DNA of 64,000 nucleotides from Sunxiuqinia sp965372405 (lineage in GTDB: Bacteria > Bacteroidota > Bacteroidia > Bacteroidales > Prolixibacteraceae), in assembly GCA_965372405.1 (NCBI GenBank), contig CBDVCE010000019.1, positions 4,622 through 68,621 on the forward strand, given 5' to 3'. Both the position numbers and the translations under genes were made by a program. The notes beneath the pieces were generated by a model. The model was given only the letters and a program-made list of their open reading frames with translations, was not told where the DNA came from and ran no database searches. Positions 9,405-17,972 of this stretch are shown here, in pieces. Position 1 is the first letter of the stretch, and each line of letters starts with the position of its first letter.

Positions 9405-10937
9405 ATGAAAACTATATTTCTTGCTATTCTCGCTATTATCTTGATTGGTTCCTGCACTATTAAACCCACAAGCTTAAATGAAAACACATTACTGTCTATC
9501 AATTTTGATAAAAACCAGAAATCAGTATTTGCTGCGAACTTGGAGGGAAAATTAAAATATACTGAAGGAATTAAGGGTGAAGGATTAGACTTAACGGACT
9601 GCAAATCAGATCTCACAATAAATAATTCGGATACAACATGGTTTTCAAACGACAAAGATTTCTCTGTAGTTATCTGGGTGAAATCTTCAGTTGTAACATC
9701 TGATACTACAATTATTCTATCCAATTCTGATTTCAGAAAGAAAGAAATGGGAATTTATGGCAACCGAAGGACAAACAAAGGAATTTCACTTTATAGCTGC
9801 AATGGTTCCTGGGGTTGGAATATTGGGAATGGGAAACTGCACTACCTGTATGAGCCAATTCAAGAAGATCAACCAATTGCTGATAACCAATGGCATCAGT
9901 TAGCATTCACTTATAAGTCTACCTTAAAAGAAATTCGCTTGTTTTATGATGGTATAAACAAGGCAGTTCTTAAAATTGGCGACTTAGACAATCAAAACTT
10001 CCTTAGTGAATTACCTTTAAGAGTTGGAGGAATCATAAGCGCTCCACCCTATTACAACTCATTTAATGGTACAATTGATGAATTGAAAGTTTGGAACAAA
10101 ACGCTATCTATCGAAGATATCAGGACTGATTACAATCAATTCTTTGCAGTTGCAGAGGAGCCACAAACAGAAACAGGAGAAATTACAGTAGTTAACTGGA
10201 ATATTTGGCATGGAGGAACACATTTTATTAAAGAACGAGATGGTTTTGATGGTATTGAAAGAACAATCGAGTTGATTAAAAATGCAGATGCTGATATTGT
10301 TCTTATGCAGGAAACATATGGAGCGGGTTCAAGAATATCTAGCAGCCTTGGTTTTTACTATTATGAAGCTTCAAGTACTATTGGCGCAGTATGGGGAGCT
10401 AATTTATCTGTCATGAGCCGTTTCCCATTAGAAGATGCCTATATGATTGAAAAGAAGTCAAATTTTGGAAAAAATTATGCATTCAATAATGGTGGTGTAA
10501 AAGTTAGATTATCACCGAGTAAAAGTATAATTGCTTTCTCAAACTGGTATAGTGGCGGTAAACCTGAAGATTTAGATGGAGCATTAACTGAACTGAGTTC
10601 TTTGATTGAAAATGCCGATAATACTCCAATAGTATATAGTGGTGATTTTAATTCACGCTCACATCTTGATGATGGTGAGGGTAAATCAGGACATAGCAAA
10701 CTTATGGAGAAGGCAGACTTTACTGACTCCTACAGAAGTATACATCCTGATATTGAAGCATATCCAGGTTATACAATGGGAGGTTCTGCGCGCATTGATT
10801 ATATCTATTACAAAGGTGGAAAGTTGAAATTGATTGAATCAGGTCCAATTGTTCCAAACTTCAAAGGGAGAGGTGATAAAACACCGGGATATCCCTCAGA
10901 CCATCTTGGATTAGTCGCAAAGTTTAATGTTGATTAG
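9405..10937 (+). CDS. LamG-EEP fusion lipoprotein (copy 2, altered active-site motif)
   Basis: A 510-residue paralogue of the preceding gene. Seen: lipobox 'ILIGSC' (Cys about 17), so probably membrane-anchored; a LamG-like domain about 30-245 ('FSVVIWVKS', 'SWGWNIGNGK', 'NQWHQLAFTY', 'GTIDELKVWN'); and an EEP domain about 260-510 with 'NWNIWHGG', 'IVLMQETYG', 'YSGDFNSRSH', 'ARIDYIYYKGG' and 'YPSDHLGLV'. Where copy 1 has 'ASIWLHYLP', this copy has 'IAFSNWYSGG', so the usual mid-domain His appears to be missing. That could mean changed specificity or reduced activity. The end overlaps the upstream part of the next reading frame. Function otherwise as for copy 1. Confidence 0.85.
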   Translation: MKTIFLAILAIILIGSCTIKPTSLNENTLLSINFDKNQKSVFAANLEGKLKYTEGIKGEGLDLTDCKSDLTINNSDTTWFSNDKDFSVVIWVKSSVVTSDTTIILSNSDFRKKEMGIYGNRRTNKGISLYSCNGSWGWNIGNGKLHYLYEPIQEDQPIADNQWHQLAFTYKSTLKEIRLFYDGINKAVLKIGDLDNQNFLSELPLRVGGIISAPPYYNSFNGTIDELKVWNKTLSIEDIRTDYNQFFAVAEEPQTETGEITVVNWNIWHGGTHFIKERDGFDGIERTIELIKNADADIVLMQETYGAGSRISSSLGFYYYEASSTIGAVWGANLSVMSRFPLEDAYMIEKKSNFGKNYAFNNGGVKVRLSPSKSIIAFSNWYSGGKPEDLDGALTELSSLIENADNTPIVYSGDFNSRSHLDDGEGKSGHSKLMEKADFTDSYRSIHPDIEAYPGYTMGGSARIDYIYYKGGKLKLIESGPIVPNFKGRGDKTPGYPSDHLGLVAKFNVD

Positions 10938-10956
10938 TTTTAATAAAACTCGGAAC

Positions 10957-11871
10957 ATGAAGAATAAAAACAATTTAAGTAGGCGAACCCTAATCAAGCA
11001 AGTAAGCATTTTAAGTGGAGCAGCAATGGTAAGTCCACTCACTTTGGGAGCTACTAATAATAAGCCCTCAAAGGCACTAAGAATTGCTCACATTACTGAT
11101 ATACACATCCGTCCGGAACACAATGCACTAAATCGTGCTAAAAAGTGTATTAAGGACATAAAAAAGCACAGTGTCGATTTCTTTCTTAATACAGGAGATA
11201 CAATCTATGCCGCCGACTATGATCATATTAAAAGAAAGCGAGTAAACGAGCAATGGGCTATCTGGAACGATCTAAGAAGTACGTTTTCTGAATTTGAGGT
11301 GCACAGCTGTATAGGCAATCATGATTCATGGTGGGCTGCACCTGACAAGAACGATTCAATGTATGGAAAAGATTATGTAGTGAAACAATTAAGGATGGGT
11401 GGAAGATTCTATAGTTTCGACAGAAGCAACTGGCACTTTATTATTTTAGATAGCATTATAGGTGGGGAAGAATTTCTGGATAAAGAACAACAAAGTTGGT
11501 TGGAAAAGGATTTAGCAAAGCTCCCAATAGGAAGTAATGTAATTGTAATATCACACATTCCAATTCTATCAGTATCTATGGCTTTTAATGGTCAAAGAAA
11601 TTTGAATCGAAGAAAATTAATTGAGCTATTTTATAAACATCAGGACAAAAAAATTACTTGTCTGAGTGGGCACACTCACACATATGACAGTTGTAGATAT
11701 AACGGTGTTAATTATTTCTGCAATGGTGCATTAAGTGGTTTTTGGTGGGAAGATGGCAATGAAAGCTCGGAACAAAAACATTGGGTAGGAACAACTCCTC
11801 CAGGATATGCAATTCTTGACTTACATGAAGATGGCACTGTTGAAAATTCTTATCACTCACACCCATACTAA
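10957..11871 (+). CDS. Tat-exported calcineurin-like metallophosphoesterase
   Basis: A 304-residue phosphoesterase. The start chosen is the ATG at 10957, because it places a twin-arginine signal at the N-terminus ('LSRRTLIKQVSILSGAAM'); an in-frame ATG at 10927 inside the preceding gene only adds ten residues. Seen: the full metal-binding series 'ITDIHI', 'NTGDTIY', 'GNHDSW', 'ISHIPIL' and 'SGHTHTYD', i.e. DxH, GD, GNHD, H and GHTH. Family knowledge: these bind two metals and cleave phosphomono- or diesters, and Tat export implies folding with metal in the cytoplasm. It lies 19 bp after the LamG-EEP gene in the same run. It probably acts after the EEP enzymes on released phosphate esters (inference). 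Confidence 0.9.
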   Translation: MKNKNNLSRRTLIKQVSILSGAAMVSPLTLGATNNKPSKALRIAHITDIHIRPEHNALNRAKKCIKDIKKHSVDFFLNTGDTIYAADYDHIKRKRVNEQWAIWNDLRSTFSEFEVHSCIGNHDSWWAAPDKNDSMYGKDYVVKQLRMGGRFYSFDRSNWHFIILDSIIGGEEFLDKEQQSWLEKDLAKLPIGSNVIVISHIPILSVSMAFNGQRNLNRRKLIELFYKHQDKKITCLSGHTHTYDSCRYNGVNYFCNGALSGFWWEDGNESSEQKHWVGTTPPGYAILDLHEDGTVENSYHSHPY

Positions 11872-11908
11872 ACTGAAAGTGAAAATCTAAAAACCTAAAA
11901 AAATCCAC

Positions 11909-13009
11909 ATGAAATTAAAAATCATATTATTTGGGTTACTATTAAATTGTATTCAATTTTCGTTTTCCCAACAAAGAAAAGAAATTGCCATACCAGATAT
12001 CCCTGGCTATTTGGTTTTAAAATGTGATTTACACATTCATTCCGTTTTTTCTGATGGCTCTGTTTGGCCTACAATCAGAATAGCAGAAGCATGGATGGAA
12101 GGGCTTGATGCAATTTCCTTAACCGAACATATCAGGTGGCACAAGTTTAAAGAGGATATAGCTACTTGTTCAGATGTAAATCGTTCTTATGATTCAGCAT
12201 TGGAATTTGCAAACGAAAAAGGAATTCTTCTAATAAAAGGAGGGGAAATAACTCGGGAAATGCCTCCAGGACATTTTAATGCCTTGTTTTTGGAAGATGT
12301 AAATAAACTAAATGTTGATGCCCCAATAGAAGCTCTTAGAGAAGCCAAGAAACAAGGAGCATTTGTACATTGGAATCATCCGGGCAACAAATGGCATGAC
12401 ATTCATACTACATTCTTTGAAGAAGGTTTATTCCAGGGAATTGAAGTTTGTAACGGAAATAGGTTTTACGAAGAGGCATTTAAGTGGGCAAATAACAAAG
12501 GGTTAACACTTTTCTCCAACAGTGATATTCACCATTTAATCAGTACCACATATGATCTTAATAATTCACACAGACCTTTAACATTAGTTTTAGCAAAAGA
12601 AAGAACTGTTGAGGCAATGCGTGATGCTTGCTTTAAAGGGAATACTGTTGCTTACTTTGAAAACACTCTTGTAGGTAAAGAAAAATTTCTAAACGGTATT
12701 TTTAATGCTTCAATAGAATACTTAAGACCAAGGAATATAGAATACCAAAATACAATTGATATAAGAATTTACAACAAATCCGATATCGATTATAAATTGG
12801 AAAAGAATGAAGAAAATAATGGTTTGAATTTTCCTGAGAAGGTAGTTATTAAAGCACATTCTATAACAATTGTTTCTGTAGTTATAGATAATCCAGAAAA
12901 TGCTAAGAATATTTGGGCAAAATACAAAGTAGCCAATTTACGGATAAGTCCAAGTGAGAAACTTGAAGTTGAAATTTCTATCAATAATGATCTTCTTAGT
13001 TTGCGTTAA
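11909..13009 (+). CDS. Exported PHP-domain phosphoesterase
   Basis: A 366-residue protein with a signal peptide (FSFSQQ at about 17-22) and a PHP (polymerase and histidinol phosphatase) domain. Seen: 'KCDLHIHSVFSDGS' (HxH), 'AISLTEHIRW' (Glu-His), 'IKGGEITREMPPGHFNAL', 'VHWNHPG' and 'FSNSDIHHL'. These are the His/Asp/Glu ligands for two or three metals in this family (CehA/McbA-like exported branch). The last 90 residues form a beta-rich tail. It follows the Tat phosphoesterase after 37 bp. Family knowledge supports phosphoester hydrolysis; its substrate is unknown. An exported PHP protein beside EEP and calcineurin-type enzymes strengthens the phosphate-release theme. Confidence 0.87.
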   Translation: MKLKIILFGLLLNCIQFSFSQQRKEIAIPDIPGYLVLKCDLHIHSVFSDGSVWPTIRIAEAWMEGLDAISLTEHIRWHKFKEDIATCSDVNRSYDSALEFANEKGILLIKGGEITREMPPGHFNALFLEDVNKLNVDAPIEALREAKKQGAFVHWNHPGNKWHDIHTTFFEEGLFQGIEVCNGNRFYEEAFKWANNKGLTLFSNSDIHHLISTTYDLNNSHRPLTLVLAKERTVEAMRDACFKGNTVAYFENTLVGKEKFLNGIFNASIEYLRPRNIEYQNTIDIRIYNKSDIDYKLEKNEENNGLNFPEKVVIKAHSITIVSVVIDNPENAKNIWAKYKVANLRISPSEKLEVEISINNDLLSLR

Positions 13010-13087
13010 ACATTTATTCTAAGATGGAGATAAATTGATAATCTGACATATTACCCTAATAATTAATTAAAAAAGGAGAACAATCTC

Positions 13088-14278
13088 ATGAATTACAAAA
13101 CATATATACGCTTTTTACTTGTATGTATTTGTGTTATTTTAATACAACAAAGACATGCTTTTTCTGATGAAAAATTACAAATCACTCATGGCCCATATTT
13201 GGTAGAGCCCGGTTCGGACTGTATCACTATTTTATGGACCACAAACAAAGCCTGTCAATCATGGGTGGAGTATTGTGGTGATAAAAATCTGGGAGTCTTC
13301 ACTACATGGGGAGGCTATCCAAAGAAGGCTTATTCGAGTCATCAGGGATTATTAGCAGCTAACTCAAAACTTCATTCGGTACGTATTGCTGGCTTAAATA
13401 CTGGAACAAAATACCGATACCGGGTAATGTCAAAGGAAATTATACAAAACAATCCTTATGAAGTGATTTTTGGCGATACCGCAGCTGGTGAAATCGTTGA
13501 ATTTGAAACATTAAATCCAGATACAACAACATTCTCTTTTGGAGTTGTATGTGATTTACATGAGCAGTCCGGAAATTTAAACACCTTATTAGAGGCTGCA
13601 CCTGTCGATTCTCTTAATCTAATGTTTTATAATGGAGACATGCTAAACTGGATTGGTAATGAAGATCGAATCTTTAACGGTTTAATTGATGTTAGTGTCA
13701 ATCAATTTGCAAAGGAAAAGCCAATGATTCTGACACGTGGAAATCACGAGACACGAGGTCCTAACGCCAGAAAATTATTTTCATACTTTCCCCACTCCAG
13801 TGGTAATTATTACCATGCCTTTTCTCATGGCAATACACGTTTTATCATCCTCGATCCAGGCGAAGATAAACCAGACAACCATCCTGTTTATGCTGGACTG
13901 GTTGATTTTGACAACTATCGTACGGAACAGGCTGAATGGTTACGCAAAGAAGTGAAAAGTGATGATTTTCTAAGTTCAAAGTATAAAATTGTACTCATGC
14001 ATATCCCCCCATTTTCGAAGAGTAGTGCACACGGATCAACAGATATTACTGAAAAATGGGGTCCTATTCTAAACAATGCTCACATTGATATAATTATTAG
14101 TGGTCATCATCATCGTTACTCCAGGATAAAGCCTACAGATGATTCAAACCAAATGCCCGTTTTGATAGTCGGCCAGGATATGGTTTTAAAAGCTGATGTT
14201 TCGGAACAATCCATTAAGCTAATAATCAAAGACAAAAAAGGAAAAACAGTTGATCACTTTTCTATTCCAGCTAATTAG
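13088..14278 (+). CDS. Purple-acid-phosphatase-like metallophosphoesterase with N-terminal Fn3-type domain
   Basis: A 396-residue exported phosphatase. Seen: signal peptide about 1-26; an Fn3-like N domain about 30-140 ('ITHGPYLVEPGSDCITILWT', 'GLNTGTKYRYRV'); and a calcineurin-like domain with 'CDLHEQ', 'YNGDML', 'RGNHETRG', 'MHIPPFS' and 'SGHHHRYSR'. All metal-binding positions are present (DxH, GD, GNHE, H, GHxH). It is closely similar in layout to the gene at 36065-37273, including the shared 'LDPGEDKPDNHPVYAGL' / 'LDCGEDKPDSTPVYGGL' segment. It follows the PHP gene by 78 bp. Likely a periplasmic or surface phosphomonoesterase; substrate unknown. Confidence 0.9.
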   Translation: MNYKTYIRFLLVCICVILIQQRHAFSDEKLQITHGPYLVEPGSDCITILWTTNKACQSWVEYCGDKNLGVFTTWGGYPKKAYSSHQGLLAANSKLHSVRIAGLNTGTKYRYRVMSKEIIQNNPYEVIFGDTAAGEIVEFETLNPDTTTFSFGVVCDLHEQSGNLNTLLEAAPVDSLNLMFYNGDMLNWIGNEDRIFNGLIDVSVNQFAKEKPMILTRGNHETRGPNARKLFSYFPHSSGNYYHAFSHGNTRFIILDPGEDKPDNHPVYAGLVDFDNYRTEQAEWLRKEVKSDDFLSSKYKIVLMHIPPFSKSSAHGSTDITEKWGPILNNAHIDIIISGHHHRYSRIKPTDDSNQMPVLIVGQDMVLKADVSEQSIKLIIKDKKGKTVDHFSIPAN

Positions 14279-14318
14279 ACCACAAATAAAATAAAGACCC
14301 TAATTCTAAGCTATATAA

Positions 14319-15983
14319 ATGATGAGATTAAAATTATTTGTATTAATCTGTCTGTGCTTTACCAGACCTGTATTTGCACAAAATGAAATTGACAAAGGTT
14401 TAGCAGCCTTAAATAAAGATGTATTAAAAGGACAATTAGAGTTTTTGGCCTCCGACTGGATGGAAGGTCGCAATACAGCTGAAAAAGGGGCTTATATATC
14501 TGCTGACTATATTGCAAGTATGTTTCAGGTGTATGGAATAAAGCCATTGGGAGATAGTGTCATATGGTACCCAAATCGTGAAGAGCGTAAGAAAGGTAAA
14601 AAATCACACTGGATACAAAGCTACTTCCAAAGCGTACCAATGATTGAATATTCACAAGGAGATGATAATAAATGTTCCATCATAGAGCAAACGAATTATG
14701 GAAAGCGTTCCATACAGTTAAATTACAATTCAGACTTTAGAATAAGTATTCCAGGATACGCTGTGGAAAGTAGTGCCCCTGTTGTTTTTGTTGGATATGG
14801 ATATAAGGATATAGCCAATGGGTATAATGACTTTAAGGGCATTGATGTGAAAGGGAAAATTATTATTCGTTTGTTAGGACTGCCTGGTCATAAAGACACG
14901 CTATCACTTGCATATAAAAAATACATACCGAATGAAAAGTATTGGCAGCGAGGTATTCGGATAAAAAAAGATAAGACTGCCACTGATATGGGCGTATTAG
15001 CTGTTATTGAAGTTAATCCTGAAAAGGATAATATGATTTTCTGGGCAGATAATGTACCATTCAACATTAAAAGAAGCTATTATGAAGGACCGAGACTGAA
15101 TACGCCTTATAAAAGGTTAAGCATTCCAAATAAAACAATAGTAAATGGCTTAATTAAAATCAACCTTAGTCACCGCGCATTAAATGAGTTGCTTCAAGGT
15201 AGTGATATTGATATTAAAGAGTATGAGTCGAAATCTGCAAGCTTAGAAAGTCAAAAGGCAAAGAAACTTGAAAAATCACTGCACATAAAAAACTCCATCA
15301 ATTCACGAATCATAAAAGCTCGCAATGTACTGGGGATGATTGAGGGGATAAATACAGATGAATTTATAGTTATTGGTGCCCACTATGATCATTTAGGTGT
15401 TAAAAACGGTTTCGTATTTAACGGTGCAGATGATAATGCCTCGGGAACAGTTGGCGTTATGAGTGTTGCAAAAGCCATTATGGCAACTGGTAAAAAGCCT
15501 GAAAAAACGATAATTTTTGCAGCATGGACAGGTGAAGAGAAAGGTTTGCTAGGCTCCCGTTATTTTGTTGAAAACCCACCATTTTCAATCAATCAGATTA
15601 AGTACTACCACAATCTTGATATGATCGGTAGAGATGTTAACGATGATGAAGGTGTTAAGTGTTATTTCACCTATTCCAGTGAAATAGAATTCATAAAGGC
15701 ATTAAGTGAAAAACATATCAATCAATATAAGCTCAATCTTTTATTGGATTATAAGGCAAAAGATAAACCAAGGGGAGGAAGTGATCATAGTGCATTTGCA
15801 GCAAAGAACATACCTGTTAGTTTTATGATTACAGGCATTCACGATGATTACCATTCTCCATCTGATGAAAAAGAAAAGATCAATTACGATAAGATGCTGA
15901 ATATTGTGAAGTTGTGCTTTCTCAATTTTTGGCAATTGGCGAATGAGCCTCAACGATTAAAACAAATTCATGGTGATAGTTAA
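14319..15983 (+). CDS. Exported M28-family metallopeptidase
   Basis: A 554-residue zinc aminopeptidase-type enzyme. Seen: signal peptide about 1-20 (TRPVFAQ), a PA-like insert about 130-260, then the M28 core with 'GAHYDHLG' (His), 'GADDNASGT' (bridging Asp), 'WTGEEKGLLGS' (Glu-Glu), 'NLDMIGRD' (Asp) and 'GGSDHSAF' (His). All five zinc ligands and the catalytic Glu are visible. Two adjacent ATGs (14319 and 14322) could each start it. It is the last gene of the + strand run, 40 bp after the phosphatase. Family knowledge: it removes N-terminal residues from peptides. Its presence suggests that the target is a glycopeptide or glycoprotein (inference). Confidence 0.92.
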   Translation: MMRLKLFVLICLCFTRPVFAQNEIDKGLAALNKDVLKGQLEFLASDWMEGRNTAEKGAYISADYIASMFQVYGIKPLGDSVIWYPNREERKKGKKSHWIQSYFQSVPMIEYSQGDDNKCSIIEQTNYGKRSIQLNYNSDFRISIPGYAVESSAPVVFVGYGYKDIANGYNDFKGIDVKGKIIIRLLGLPGHKDTLSLAYKKYIPNEKYWQRGIRIKKDKTATDMGVLAVIEVNPEKDNMIFWADNVPFNIKRSYYEGPRLNTPYKRLSIPNKTIVNGLIKINLSHRALNELLQGSDIDIKEYESKSASLESQKAKKLEKSLHIKNSINSRIIKARNVLGMIEGINTDEFIVIGAHYDHLGVKNGFVFNGADDNASGTVGVMSVAKAIMATGKKPEKTIIFAAWTGEEKGLLGSRYFVENPPFSINQIKYYHNLDMIGRDVNDDEGVKCYFTYSSEIEFIKALSEKHINQYKLNLLLDYKAKDKPRGGSDHSAFAAKNIPVSFMITGIHDDYHSPSDEKEKINYDKMLNIVKLCFLNFWQLANEPQRLKQIHGDS

Positions 15984-16028
15984 GCTACTGAACGGTTGGC
16001 GTAGATTTAGTAGCAGATTTGCGTTCGG

Positions 16029-16053
16029 TTATCCGTCCGAAAGGAACGGATAA
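16029..16053 (+). terminator. Hairpin after the M28 gene
   Basis: A perfect 8-bp stem TTATCCGT/ACGGATAA with a 9-nt loop, 46 bp past the M28 stop. It is followed by TTGG rather than a T run, so it may be an mRNA 3' stabiliser more than a strong terminator. Confidence 0.45.
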
Positions 16054-16169
16054 TTGGATGTGAATCTTTTCTTCGAAGACCACCAAACATCGCCATGCAA
16101 TGGCACTTTACTACACGTTTTTTTTATTTAATCTTAAAAGTTTAGTTAATCAATAATAAAGCAATGACT

Positions 16170-16395
16170 GGTGTGTCATCATGCCACAGCTTCCCTAAAC
16201 AAAAAAGGAAGCATTGGCGCGGTGACATTGCTTGTCCAAATGAAAAGTAAGCTTATGGTGCAGCGACATTACGTGCCTGTACGATAAGGGAACGCGTGGC
16301 GCGGCGACATTGGTTCCCCAAGCAGAAGTGGAGCTTTGGCGAAGTGACACGATAAAACTTATTCGAAGTGGATGCATGGCACAGTGACGTTTGCT
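16170..16395. repeat. Degenerate tandem array, 40-41-bp period, about 5-6 units
   Basis: A core reading roughly WTGGCRCRGYGACATT recurs with 'GGC/GGT' at 16216, 16257, 16298, 16338 and 16378, spacings 41, 41, 40 and 40 bp. A poorer unit precedes it near 16170. Between cores lies a second semi-conserved part (roughly CCCnAAn...AAGTGGAnGC). In several units this part can pair into short stems, best in GCTTCC/GGAAGC at 16189-16212. Units differ at many positions but keep the spacing. No protein reading is convincing. It is not a CRISPR array: the repeats diverge and the spacers are themselves related. Confidence 0.7.
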
Positions 16396-16570
16396 GAGAT
16401 TGTAAAATTCAATAGATTTTAATCAATTCGAGTGCAATTCACATGGACAAATATGAGAACTACTGAGACAGATGCATTCATGTGTAAATCTGGCTTACAT
16501 GAAGCCATCAAAAACCCGTATAAAAAGAAAATCAGCTAATCACACAAACATGTAATTAACTGACTTACTG

Positions 16571-16644
16571 TACCCCGGAAGGGATTCGAACCCATGACAT
16601 TCGCCTTAGAAGGGCGACGCTCTATCCAGCTGAGCTACCGGGGC
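16571..16644 (-). tRNA. tRNA-Arg (anticodon UCU)
   Basis: Read on the minus strand, the sequence gives a full cloverleaf: acceptor stem GCCCCGG/CCGGGGT with a G-U first pair and discriminator A, D-arm GCTCAGCTGGATAGAGC, anticodon stem TCGCC/GGCGA around loop CTTCTAA (anticodon TCT), and T-arm with GGTTCGAATCC. No CCA is encoded. It lies 89 bp after the asnA stop on the same strand, so it may be co-transcribed with or follow asnA. Confidence 0.95.
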
Positions 16645-16733
16645 ATCCATTTTAGCGGTTGCAAAGATAAAAAAATATCAAAAACCCTCCGGGAAAAATC
16701 GAAAAAAATCAAATTCTCCCAAAGAATATTTTT

Positions 16734-17768
16734 CTATACAAGATGTATGTTATTTTCTTTACACTGACTTATCATCTCATCTGGCCATATACTTGACTGA
16801 ATTTCACCGATATGCGCTTTTTGCAGGAAGAACATGCAAATACGAGACTGTCCGATTCCACCACCGATAGAAAGTGGCAATTCATCATTCAATAATCTCT
16901 GGTGCCAGTACAATTCCTTACGATCTTCAGTTCCTGTGATTTCCAACTGACGAAGCAAAGCTTCTTTATCTACGCGGATACCCATTGAAGAAATTTCAAA
17001 CGAACGTTGTAATACCGGATTCCAGATAACAATATCACCGTTTAATCCTTTAAAACCGGCACTATTATCTGACGACCAATCATCATAGTCAGGAGCACGT
17101 CCATCGTGAATTTTACCACCAGGCATCTCTCCACCAATACCAATAATAAATACAGCACCAAATTCTTTGCAAACTGCATCTTCACGTTCTTTTGAACTTA
17201 AATCTGGATATTTTACTTCCAATTCTTCAGCATGAATAAAAGTAATCTCCTCAGGAAGTATTGGCTTAATCTGTGGATAATGTTCGTATACAAAAAATTC
17301 GGTGCGAAGTAGCGCCGTATATATTTTACGAACAACCTTTATCAAAAATTCAAGGTTTCTTTCTTCTTTGGTAATAACACGTTCCCAATCCCACTGGTCA
17401 ACGTATAATGAATGGATATTTGTCAATTCCTCATCAGGACGAATTGCATTCATATCAGTATATAAACCGTAACCAGCCTCAATTTCAAGGTCAGCCAGAG
17501 TCATTCTTTTCCACTTTGCCAATGAATGTACTACTTCAGCAATATTATCATTTAATTCTTTTACAGGAAACGCAACCGGACGTTCAACACCATTAAGGTC
17601 ATCATTAATCCCAGTTCCTTTCATTACAAATAAAGGTGCTGTAACCCTACTCAATTTTAATTCAGAAGATAAATCTTGCTGAAAAAAATCTTTAACCAGC
17701 TTAATAGCTTTTTCAGTCTGTCTCAAGTCCAGGTGAGATTGATAGTTCTCTGGAAAATATAATTTCAT
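16734..17768 (-). CDS. asnA: Aspartate-ammonia ligase (asparagine synthetase A)
   Basis: A 344-residue cytosolic enzyme that makes asparagine from aspartate, ammonia and ATP. Seen: the AsnA N-terminus 'KAIKLVKDFFQQDLSSELKL', 'GTGINDDLNGVERPV', 'EAGYGLYTDMNAIRPDEE', 'HSLYVDQWDWE' and the C-terminal 'SIGGGIGQSRICM' of the class II synthetase fold. Length is close to that of E. coli AsnA (330 residues). It has its own upstream region divergent from the MFS gene and is housekeeping in character, unlike the flanking glycan genes. Confidence 0.96.
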   Translation of the reverse strand: MKLYFPENYQSHLDLRQTEKAIKLVKDFFQQDLSSELKLSRVTAPLFVMKGTGINDDLNGVERPVAFPVKELNDNIAEVVHSLAKWKRMTLADLEIEAGYGLYTDMNAIRPDEELTNIHSLYVDQWDWERVITKEERNLEFLIKVVRKIYTALLRTEFFVYEHYPQIKPILPEEITFIHAEELEVKYPDLSSKEREDAVCKEFGAVFIIGIGGEMPGGKIHDGRAPDYDDWSSDNSAGFKGLNGDIVIWNPVLQRSFEISSMGIRVDKEALLRQLEITGTEDRKELYWHQRLLNDELPLSIGGGIGQSRICMFFLQKAHIGEIQSSIWPDEMISQCKENNIHLV

Positions 17769-17972
17769 CGATTATTGGTTTTCTTCCGGGTTCCCGGTAT
17801 TTTACAATTAATAACTTCTTCGGATCAAAAATAGCATTATTCTTTAATATCTGAACTTTTATCTTACAATTTGAAATATAAACCAACAAATACTTAACAA
17901 CAAGACAATAATTCATTGCAAACTAAAATACATCACCATCTAACAAGTTGTTTTTTCTATTTTTGTAGAAAT

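Larger units (their letters stand above)
15984..16570. other. 587-bp non-coding stretch with hairpins and a 40-41-bp repeat
   Basis: No credible gene is visible. The stretch contains a terminator-like hairpin (16029-16053), a small dyad GCCAT/ATGGC (16092-16104), and a degenerate tandem repeat with a 40-41-bp period (16170-16395, listed separately). The remainder up to the tRNA looks featureless. Confidence 0.6.

Noticed and set aside
16195..16377. 60-codon minus-strand frame over the 40-41-bp repeat
   Set aside because: A 41-bp unit shifts the frame each time, so no repeated peptide is encoded, and there is no homology that I recognise.
16571..16644. tRNA-Arg as an integration attachment site
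   Set aside because: No partial tRNA copy or integrase gene is visible nearby; the housekeeping neighbours look undisturbed.
17958..17965. TATTTTTG as promoter of a leaderless MFS transcript
   Set aside because: It fits the -7 consensus, but no -33 TTTG lies at the right spacing, so the match is probably chance in A/T-rich DNA.
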